A stretch of 5,076 nucleotides of DNA, taken from the NCBI GenBank assembly GCA_023433515.1, contig JAEZCN010000133.1, forward strand, positions 1 through 5,076, read 5' to 3'. Shown here piece by piece: positions 1-5,076 of this stretch. A program made the translations under genes and the position numbers. Numbering within the stretch: the first letter of the stretch is position 1; every line of letters starts with the position of its first letter. The notes beneath the pieces are model-generated. The model worked only from the letters and a program-made list of their open reading frames with translations, searched no databases and was not told where the DNA came from. This DNA is from Pseudomonadota bacterium. GTDB taxonomy: Bacteria > Pseudomonadota > Gammaproteobacteria > Steroidobacterales > Steroidobacteraceae.

Positions 1-1074
1 GGCGTGTACTACTTCGACGAGGACTACGACACCGAATTCTTCTCCTACGACAGCCTGGCCGGCGGCGTGCAGAACCAGTACCTGCGCGCGAACCAGACCA
101 ATACGGCGTGGGCGCTGTTCGGATCGATCAACTACAAGTTCTCCGATGCGTTCGAAATGCGCGCGGGCGTCCGTTACACGAACGACGAGAAGGATTTCGT
201 GACCGGTACGCCGGAGGGATTCGCATTCCCCGACCCCTCGCTACCGACCACCGCGAGCCTGAGCGACGACAACGTGAGCTGGGACCTTTCCGCGACGTTT
301 TCGGTTACGGATTCGGCCAATCTATACGCGCGTGTGGCGACGGGCTTCCGCGGCGCGAGCGTGCAGCCGGCGGGACCGTTCGGCAATCAGTCCGTCGCCG
401 AACCCGAGACGAACACCTCTTATGAGGTGGGCGTGAAGGCGGATCTCATGGACCGTATGGCCAGCGTGTACTTCAACCTCTTCTATTACGAGGTCGAGGA
501 CCAGCAGCTCACGGCCGTGGGCGGCGCCAGCAACGCGGTGCGCCTGCTGAACGCGGACAAGACCGTCGGCAAGGGCGCAGAGCTCGACGTGCAGGCCTAC
601 CTGACACCCCAACTACTCATGACGCTGGGCGCGAGCTACAACGACACCGAGATCCAGGACGACGGCATCTCCGTGGGCGTGTGCTTCGCGTGCACGGTCA
701 CGGATCCCATCGCAGGTGGCCTGGCCGTGATCGACGGCAACCGGCTGCCGCAGGCACCCGAGTGGATAGCCAACCTCACGCTGCGTTACGGCGTCCCGGT
801 CGGCAACGGCGAAATCTTCGCGTACACCGACTGGTCGTATCGCAGCGAAGTGGATTTCTTCCTGTACGAATCCATCGAGTTCACGGGCAATGAATTCCTC
901 GAGGTGGGACTGCGCCTCGGCTACAACTGGGGCGGCGGCAAGTACGAAGCCGCGCTGTTCGGCCGCAACATCACGGACGAGGAAGTCGCGGTCGGCGCGA
1001 TCGACTTCAACAACCTGACGGGTTTCCTCAACGAGCCGCGCATCTGGGGCGTGCAGTTCAAGGCGAGCTTCTGA
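1..1074 (+). CDS. TonB-dependent outer-membrane receptor, C-terminal part (5' end outside window)
   Basis: This is the C-terminal ~357 residues of a TonB-dependent receptor, an outer-membrane beta-barrel that imports siderophores, glycans or other large substrates using TonB/ExbBD energy. The reading frame is open from base 1, and the GTG at position 4 is an internal valine and not a start. The visible part is all barrel: alternating aromatic/polar strands such as AFEMRAGVRYTNDEKDF, the family-typical segment ETNTSYEVGVKADLMD (codons near 403-450), GNRLPQAPEW, and the closing block LFGRNITDEE ... PRIWGVQFKASF. The protein ends in phenylalanine, as expected of a BAM-assembled barrel. The plug domain, TonB box and signal peptide lie upstream. 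One extracellular-loop-like segment carries two cysteines three residues apart (codons 682-684 and 691-693), which could form a small disulfide loop. The substrate cannot be inferred. It probably is not part of the downstream operon, because an inverted repeat and a new regulator gene follow. Family assignment is secure; specificity is unknown. Confidence 0.93.
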   Translation, partial: GVYYFDEDYDTEFFSYDSLAGGVQNQYLRANQTNTAWALFGSINYKFSDAFEMRAGVRYTNDEKDFVTGTPEGFAFPDPSLPTTASLSDDNVSWDLSATFSVTDSANLYARVATGFRGASVQPAGPFGNQSVAEPETNTSYEVGVKADLMDRMASVYFNLFYYEVEDQQLTAVGGASNAVRLLNADKTVGKGAELDVQAYLTPQLLMTLGASYNDTEIQDDGISVGVCFACTVTDPIAGGLAVIDGNRLPQAPEWIANLTLRYGVPVGNGEIFAYTDWSYRSEVDFFLYESIEFTGNEFLEVGLRLGYNWGGGKYEAALFGRNITDEEVAVGAIDFNNLTGFLNEPRIWGVQFKASF

Positions 1075-1085
1075 GCTTTACGGAT

Positions 1086-1128
1086 CACCCCTCCATGTGT
1101 CACATTACTGCTGTGACACTGGAGGGTG
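1086..1128. promoter_or_regulatory. Extended inverted repeat: probable repressor operator and/or RBS-masking hairpin
   Basis: The core is a perfect 8-bp inverted repeat, GTGTCACA (1097-1104) and TGTGACAC (1112-1119), around a 7-nt spacer. Pairing continues outward: A1095 with T1120, CTCC (1091-1094) with GGAG (1121-1124), then CC (1089-1090) with GG (1125-1126) and CA (1086-1087) with TG (1127-1128). Only T1096 and C1088 bulge, giving about 17 paired bases. Lying directly before a GntR-family gene, it is most simply the autoregulatory operator of that dimeric protein. If it is transcribed, the hairpin would bury the Shine-Dalgarno GGAGGG. It also starts 11 nt after the receptor stop, but no T-run follows, so an intrinsic terminator is unlikely. 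A weak sigma70-like -35 (TTTACG, 1077-1082) precedes it without a convincing -10. Repeat seen directly; function inferred. Confidence 0.6.
1121..1126 (+). promoter_or_regulatory. Shine-Dalgarno GGAGGG that selects the ATG at 1130
   Basis: GGAGGG lies 3 nt before ATG 1130 (4 nt counted from GGAGG). The spacing is short but usable. It favours this start over the in-frame GTG at 1097, which has no comparable site and would add MSHYCCDTGGC, a cysteine-rich peptide encoded by the inverted repeat itself and foreign to the family. Confidence 0.6.
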
Positions 1129-1129
1129 C

Positions 1130-1531
1130 ATGGTCCCGTTCAAACTGAAGCTCGTTCCCGGCGAGTCGATCTTCGACCAGGTCTGCTTCGCGGCCGTCAA
1201 ATCCATCCTGGCCGGCGAGCTGAAGCCGGGAGAAGCGTTCCCCTCGGTTCGCGCGCTCGCGCTCGATCTCAAGATCCATCCGAACACCGCTCACAAGGTG
1301 GTTCAGCATCTGATCCAGGAACGCTGGCTGGTCGCGCAGCCGGGCGTCGGAACCGTCGTGGCGCAGCCGCCGAAGGCGCGCACGGGCGATCGCAAGCGGC
1401 TGCTCGAAGACGAAGTGGAAAAGCTGGTCGTGGAGGCCATGCGCGTCGGGGCCGACCTCGACGAAGTGCAACGAGCCGTCGAAGACACCTGGACGGAGCT
1501 GCGCGGGCTCAATGTCAAATCCGTCGGGTGA
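1130..1531 (+). CDS. GntR-family transcriptional regulator, YtrA subfamily
   Basis: This is a 133-residue DNA-binding regulator. Residues ~12-78 form a GntR winged helix: ESIFDQVCFAAVKSILAGELKPG, then PSVRALALDLKIHPNTAHKV as the helix-turn-helix, then LIQERWLVAQPGVGTVV as the wing. Only ~55 residues follow, rich in E, L, V and R and probably forming two short helices. That short tail, too small for a FadR, HutC or MocR effector domain, is the hallmark of the YtrA subfamily, whose members usually repress the ABC transporter genes beside them. The same holds here: the ATPase gene starts 6 nt after this stop. The inverted repeat just upstream is the likely autoregulatory operator. An in-frame GTG at 1097 would lengthen the protein by 11 residues, but the ribosome site and family length favour ATG 1130. 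Family is firm; inducer unknown, though some Bacillus relatives respond to cell-wall-active antibiotics. Confidence 0.92.
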   Translation: MVPFKLKLVPGESIFDQVCFAAVKSILAGELKPGEAFPSVRALALDLKIHPNTAHKVVQHLIQERWLVAQPGVGTVVAQPPKARTGDRKRLLEDEVEKLVVEAMRVGADLDEVQRAVEDTWTELRGLNVKSVG

Positions 1532-1537
1532 CGCCAG

Positions 1538-2437
1538 ATGATCATCGAAACACGCGGCCTCGCGAAGACGTTCGGGCGCTTCGAGGCGATCGAAGATCTG
1601 AACCTCCAGGTGCCAGAGGGCGCGGTGTTCGCGCTCATCGGCCCGAATGGCGCGGGCAAGACCACCACGATCCGGTTGCTGATGAACATCCTGCGAGCGG
1701 ACCGCGGCGAGGTCACCGTGCTCGGCACACCGTCGCAACGACTGGCGCCCCGGGACTTCGAAAAGATCGGCTACGTGTCGGAGAGCCAGAAGCTACCGGC
1801 CGGACTTTCGCTCGCGCATTACTTCGAGTACCTGCGAGCGCTCTACCCTTCGTGGGATCGTTCCCTCGAAGCACAGCTCCGCGAGCAGTTCGATCTGCCG
1901 CCCTCGCGCAAGCTCGGGCATCTCTCGCATGGAATGCGCATGAAGGCGCTGCTGGTCGGCGCCCTCGCGTACCGTCCCGAACTACTCGTGCTCGACGAGC
2001 CGTTGAGCGGCCTGGATACGCTGGTGCGCGACGAGGTCGTGAACGGATTGCTCCAGCAGGCCGCGGCCACCACCGTCCTGATCTCCTCTCACGAACTGTC
2101 GGAGATCGAGAGTTTCACCACCCACGTTGCGTTCATGCAGAACGGCCGGCTGCTGCTGCAGGAAGAGATCGAGAACCTGCAGTCACGCTTCCGCGAAGTG
2201 CACGTCACCCTGTCGGCGGTCAAGGAGCTGCCACGGCCGGTGCCGCATGACTGGCTGCTGCCCGAGATCGAAGGTCACCGGCTGCGCTTCTTCGCGTCTC
2301 ACTACCAGGACGACTCCGCGCTCTACCGCGAACTGGCGAGGCACTTCGGCGCGATCCAGCTGGAATCCGAACCGATGTCGCTGCGCGCCATCGCCAACGC
2401 GCTCATGCAGCAGCGCAAGCGGAGTCGGCCAGCATGA
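1538..2437 (+). CDS. ABC transporter ATP-binding protein (ABC-2 exporter type)
   Basis: This 299-residue cytoplasmic ATPase powers the membrane protein encoded next. All nucleotide-binding motifs are present in order: Walker A GPNGAGKTT (residues 35-43), Q-loop glutamine Q84 in SESQ, signature LSHGM (129-133), Walker B LLVLDEP (149-155) with catalytic E154, D-loop SGLD (157-160) and switch histidine H185 in SSHE. The signature departs from LSGGQ at its third and fifth positions, as is common in single-ATPase ABC-2 exporters of this type, so activity is expected. Residues ~215-299 form a C-terminal extension ending in SLRAIANALMQQ, the usual tail of this group. The start ATG follows the regulator stop by 6 nt with only a weak ribosome site (GGGTG, 1526-1530), suggesting coupled translation. 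The stop overlaps the next start as ATGA. It resembles the ATPase of YtrA-controlled operons and probably works as a homodimer. Substrate unknown. Confidence 0.95.
   Translation: MIIETRGLAKTFGRFEAIEDLNLQVPEGAVFALIGPNGAGKTTTIRLLMNILRADRGEVTVLGTPSQRLAPRDFEKIGYVSESQKLPAGLSLAHYFEYLRALYPSWDRSLEAQLREQFDLPPSRKLGHLSHGMRMKALLVGALAYRPELLVLDEPLSGLDTLVRDEVVNGLLQQAAATTVLISSHELSEIESFTTHVAFMQNGRLLLQEEIENLQSRFREVHVTLSAVKELPRPVPHDWLLPEIEGHRLRFFASHYQDDSALYRELARHFGAIQLESEPMSLRAIANALMQQRKRSRPA
2421..2437 (+). promoter_or_regulatory. Ribosome site and ATGA stop/start overlap coupling ATPase and permease
   Basis: GGAG (2421-2424) lies 9 nt before ATG 2434, and the ATPase stop TGA (2435-2437) overlaps that start. 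This sets the permease start and implies translational coupling of the two transporter subunits. Confidence 0.75.
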
Positions 2438-5016
2438 ATTTCAGAATCGTGGGCGCCATCCTGAAGAAGGACCTGCGCAGCCTCTATCCACTGCTGCTGC
2501 TCGCCGCAATGCTGTTCGGCGCCGACGTCTTCATCGAGCGGCTGGAATTGATGCCGACGGCCTGGGCGATGTTCCGCTGGCCGGTACTGCTGCTCGCCGG
2601 CACGGTCATGGTCTTCGCGATCTTCCAGGCGGACCCCGTCGTAAGCATGGTGGACGACTGGCTCTGCCGGCCGGTTCCTCGCGCCGAACTGCTCGCCGCG
2701 AAGCTGATCCTGGCGCTCGGGGTGCTGTACTTCTCGCGTTTCATTGCCGCGCTTGCACTCGGTCCATTCCTGGGCGCGTCGCTCGCGGAATCCCTGCAGA
2801 TGGCCCTGCTGCTCGAAGATGCGGTCTATCTGCTCGTCCTGGCGATCGTGCTCTTCACCGCGCTCGTCACTCGCACGATCGTGCAGGGCATCGGCGTGTT
2901 GATCGCGATTTTCACCCTCGCGTTCGTCGTTCCCACGCCGTTCGTGAGCGCACCGGGTCCATTGGAACCCGCCATCGGCGAGGCATTGCTGTTCGGCGGT
3001 CTCGGCTGGCTGGCCTACATTCCCGCCACGGTGATTTCCCTGGGTCTCTTCGCGCTCGGCTGCTGGCTGGTGTACTGGCGGCGCAAGGTGCTGGCCGCGC
3101 GCATCGTGCTCGGCGGAACGGCGCTGCTGGCATTGTTGCTGGTGCTCCTGCCCATGTGGCTCGTCCCCTGGCAGCCCGTGTATGCGGCGCATACCACGCT
3201 TGCGCCCGCCGGGACAGCCGCCCGGATCGAGCGGTCACGGCCTATCTACCTGCACAACCCGAACGCGTGTTTCCCCGCCACGCGGATGCGGGACATCGGC
3301 CAGGATCCCGCGTTCACCGCCGCGCGCCAGGCAGTCAGCGTGCCGAACTGGACCTTCGAAGACCAGCGGGAGTCCGGTCTCGATGCGGTCGTCTTCCTGA
3401 GCTCCATTGCTCCCCGGAGAGTGCCGCCGGACTGGCGCGTGAAACTCGCCTACGTGGAAGCGGAGTACCACTCGGCGTCCGGCACGGCGCCGCTGTATGA
3501 ATTGAGGCCGACGACCTACAACGTGGATCACGACGGCGTGGGTTTGTCGCATGCCTGGGTGCTGCCCGAGGCAGCGGTTCGGCGCCTGGGCGCCGAGCCC
3601 GACGTCGAGCTGGAGTTGCGCTACTACCTCACGCTGCTCGAGCCGCATCCTTTCCGCATGCCGGTCGACGGGCGCCGGCATCCCGTTCCGAAAGTCGGAT
3701 ACTGCGCCGCGAAGCTCGACGCCACCGGCAGTCACGTCGAGGTCGACTGCTTCACGGGCTTCGAAGAACCCGCGCAGATCAGCGCCGAGCTCGAGGAAAT
3801 ACCCTCGAGCCGCGTTCATGCGCCGGCCGACTATTCGCCACGCTGGGCACGCTGGCCGTTCGGTTCGCGCCACAAACTGACTATCCAGTCTCCGCGCCTC
3901 GCGAAAGGCGGCGACCACGTCGTCGTCACCGCATGGATCGCCGCGGGTCATCTCGAGGAAACGCTGGTATTGCCCGGCATCCTCGGCGGCGACGCCGATA
4001 CCTGCCCGCTGCCCACCGCCGGAAGCCGGCAGTTCCAGCAGGCGCTGTGGCGAGACGCGGCGCCGCACGAGAGCATTTCCGTCACGGTCGACGATGGCGT
4101 GCAGCTCGAGGTGCTCGACTTCGGCGGCCAGGGCTCGCCGATACTGCTGCTGCCCGGCCTGGGCGCGACCGCGCACAGCTTCGATGAGCTCGCGCCGCAA
4201 CTCGCGGCAAAGCATCGCGTCTTCGCGATTACGCGGCGCGGCACCGGTTTCTCCAGCAGGCCGGATTTCGGCTTCGACACGCCGCGTCTCGCGCAGGACG
4301 TGTTACAGGTCATGGATGTCCTCGAGCTGAAGCAAGTCCTGCTCGTCGGTCACTCCATCGCGGGCGACGAGCTCACGTGGCTGGGCGGCCATCACGCGGA
4401 ACGCTTCAGCGGACTCGTGTACCTGGATGCCGCCTACGACCGCTCGGAAGGCGTGAGCCGCCGCGTGCGCGAGCTCAACGGCATCCTCCCGCCCGAACCG
4501 CCCATTCCGCCATCGGCGCTGCGCGACTACGCCGCCATGAGCAAACTGATCGCCGAACGCCGCCACGTGCGACTGACGGAAGGTGAACTCATCGCATCGT
4601 TGAACATCGACAAGCCGTTCCTCGCGGGAACGCCGGCCATCGACCACCGCACGCGGCAGGCCATCATGGCGGCCATCGAACCACCCGATTACGGCGCGGT
4701 AAAAATTCCGGCGCTGGCCGTCTATGCGTTCGAGGATCCCGATTGGCCGCTGCCGCCGTGGTACGACGCGAACGACGCGGAGTTGAAGGCGGCGCTGGAG
4801 GAACTCGGCCGAAATCGCGATGAGAAGCGGCGCAAGGACATCGCACTTTTCCGGAGCGGTGTGAAAAAGGGGCAGATCCTCGAACTACAGAAGGCCTCTC
4901 ACTACCTGATCCAGTCGAACCAGCGGCAGGTACTCGAGGCCATCGAGGCATTCAGTCAGCGAGTTGCGGCCGACGTTCCAGCTGGAACGTCGCCGAGCTC
5001 TCGTTCGAGCAGGTGA
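2434..5016 (+). CDS. ABC-2-type permease fused to a periplasmic domain and a C-terminal alpha/beta hydrolase
   Basis: This 860-residue protein has three parts. (a) Residues 1-249 are an ABC-2-like permease: a cytoplasmic start with ILKKDLR, about seven hydrophobic helices (near 17-35, 50-66, 86-116, 129-147, 150-170, 184-214, 222-246) and the conserved cytoplasmic loop DDWLCRPVPRAELLAAK (74-90). Positive charges (KK11-12, R79/R83, R147, RRK216-218) place the N terminus inside and everything after residue ~250 outside. (b) Residues ~250-546 are a polar, apparently beta-rich region I do not recognise, with four cysteines (C279, C424, C439, C524). (c) Residues ~547-843 are an alpha/beta hydrolase: DDGVQLEVLDFGG, oxyanion-loop region LLPGLG (572-577), RRGTGFS (601-607), nucleophile elbow GHSIAG with S641, acid candidate D768 (or D770) in AFEDPD, and H823 in ASHYLIQ. 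From memory, related stand-alone hydrolases with GHSIAGEEL are often exported. No ATG occurs between codons 409 and 627, so the hydrolase has no plausible start of its own. Residues 845-860 look like a non-domain tail. Domain calls firm; reaction and substrate unknown. Confidence 0.88.
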   Translation: MNFRIVGAILKKDLRSLYPLLLLAAMLFGADVFIERLELMPTAWAMFRWPVLLLAGTVMVFAIFQADPVVSMVDDWLCRPVPRAELLAAKLILALGVLYFSRFIAALALGPFLGASLAESLQMALLLEDAVYLLVLAIVLFTALVTRTIVQGIGVLIAIFTLAFVVPTPFVSAPGPLEPAIGEALLFGGLGWLAYIPATVISLGLFALGCWLVYWRRKVLAARIVLGGTALLALLLVLLPMWLVPWQPVYAAHTTLAPAGTAARIERSRPIYLHNPNACFPATRMRDIGQDPAFTAARQAVSVPNWTFEDQRESGLDAVVFLSSIAPRRVPPDWRVKLAYVEAEYHSASGTAPLYELRPTTYNVDHDGVGLSHAWVLPEAAVRRLGAEPDVELELRYYLTLLEPHPFRMPVDGRRHPVPKVGYCAAKLDATGSHVEVDCFTGFEEPAQISAELEEIPSSRVHAPADYSPRWARWPFGSRHKLTIQSPRLAKGGDHVVVTAWIAAGHLEETLVLPGILGGDADTCPLPTAGSRQFQQALWRDAAPHESISVTVDDGVQLEVLDFGGQGSPILLLPGLGATAHSFDELAPQLAAKHRVFAITRRGTGFSSRPDFGFDTPRLAQDVLQVMDVLELKQVLLVGHSIAGDELTWLGGHHAERFSGLVYLDAAYDRSEGVSRRVRELNGILPPEPPIPPSALRDYAAMSKLIAERRHVRLTEGELIASLNIDKPFLAGTPAIDHRTRQAIMAAIEPPDYGAVKIPALAVYAFEDPDWPLPPWYDANDAELKAALEELGRNRDEKRRKDIALFRSGVKKGQILELQKASHYLIQSNQRQVLEAIEAFSQRVAADVPAGTSPSSRSSR

Positions 5017-5076
5017 TCGCCGATGATCGTGGTATAGCCCGCCTTGCGGCTCAGCAACGACGTCGGCGACGTACCC
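4956..5076 (-). CDS. Convergent gene, C-terminal end only (product unknown)
   Basis: On the minus strand a frame runs open from the window edge to TGA at 4958-4956, giving the last 39 residues of a protein: it includes LLSRKAGYTTIIGDHLLERELGD and ends PAGTSAATR. Its codons mostly end in G or C (ACG TCG CCG, ATC ATC GGC, CTG CTC), matching the coding bias of the window. The other two minus frames either stop early or lose this bias. It overlaps the 3' end of the permease-hydrolase gene by 61 nt in convergent orientation. I do not recognise the family from so short a piece. It could be an accidental open frame, since 39 codons is little evidence in GC-rich DNA. Confidence 0.5.
   Translation of the reverse strand, partial: GTSPTSLLSRKAGYTTIIGDHLLERELGDVPAGTSAATR
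4971..4992. terminator. 22-bp perfect palindrome between convergent genes; possible bidirectional terminator
   Basis: Arms CGACGTTCC (4971-4979) and GGAACGTCG (4984-4992) flank the self-complementary AGCT. With C4970 bulged, CGG (4967-4969) also pairs with CCG (4993-4995), giving a 12-bp stem with a four-base loop. It lies where two convergent reading frames end, the usual place for a shared terminator. Neither strand has a T-run after the stem, so it could instead be a 3'-end-protecting hairpin or a protein-binding site. The palindrome is certain; its role is inferred. Confidence 0.45.

Noticed and set aside
4..6. GTG near the left edge as start of the receptor gene
   Set aside because: The frame is open to base 1 and the product lacks a signal peptide and plug domain, so this is an internal valine of a gene cut by the window.
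1097..1119. CRP/Clp-type binding site
   Set aside because: Those sites read TGTGA-N6-TCACA. Here the half-sites are inside-out (TCACA on the left, TGTGA on the right, 7-nt spacer), so a match would be misleading.
1097..1129. GTG 1097 as the start of the GntR regulator
   Set aside because: It would encode the inverted repeat as an 11-residue cysteine-rich leader with no family counterpart; GGAGGG points to ATG 1130.
1126..2250. Long plus-strand frame overlapping regulator and ATPase
   Set aside because: It is an arginine-rich, low-complexity translation out of frame with two well-supported genes, typical of GC-rich shadows.
2127..3500. Long plus-strand frame of ~457 codons across the ATPase/permease junction
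   Set aside because: Its translation is R/A/G-rich with no recognisable domain and is out of frame with both transporter genes.
2323..4215. Two long minus-strand frames (2323-3192 and 3235-4215) opposite the permease-hydrolase gene
   Set aside because: Compositions rich in R, E, Q and G without motifs, fully antisense to a gene with clear membrane and enzyme motifs; best explained by high GC content.
4072..5016. Hydrolase as a separate gene with its own start
   Set aside because: No in-frame ATG lies between codons 409 and 627, and I saw no ribosome site before the few GTG/TTG codons near residue 547; the domain would lose its first strands if started at M627.

Overview
The window is GC-rich DNA with strong G/C bias at third codon positions. 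The outer-membrane TonB-dependent receptor and the style of the other genes point to a Gram-negative proteobacterium. A gammaproteobacterium of the Xanthomonadales/Steroidobacter kind is my best guess, but this is inference from protein style and not from a marker gene.

Layout: (1) Positions 1-1074 hold the C-terminal part of a TonB-dependent receptor whose start lies upstream of the window. (2) Positions 1075-1129 are a short intergenic gap dominated by an extended, slightly bulged inverted repeat (1086-1128), whose right arm contains the Shine-Dalgarno sequence of the next gene. (3) Positions 1130-5016 are a tight three-gene operon: a short YtrA-type GntR repressor, an ABC ATPase 6 nt downstream, and an 860-residue protein whose start overlaps the ATPase stop (ATGA). 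(4) At the right edge a convergent gene on the minus strand (known only from its last ~39 codons) overlaps the 3' end of the operon by about 60 nt, across a 22-bp perfect palindrome.

Regulator + ATPase + permease is the architecture of YtrA-controlled ABC-2 type exporters. What stands out is the permease. About seven predicted membrane helices (residues ~17-246) are followed by ~300 residues of an unassigned, probably extracytoplasmic domain, and then by a complete alpha/beta-hydrolase domain with a GHSIAG nucleophile elbow. Topology, an even set of cysteines confined to the middle domain, and the absence of a usable internal start all suggest one polypeptide that carries a hydrolase on the periplasmic face of an ABC transporter. 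Working model (inference): the repressor senses a compound or envelope stress, and the ATPase drives the membrane part, which delivers or extracts a substrate that the tethered hydrolase cleaves. The substrate cannot be read from the sequence. I see no tRNA, rRNA, CRISPR array, insertion sequence or phage feature.
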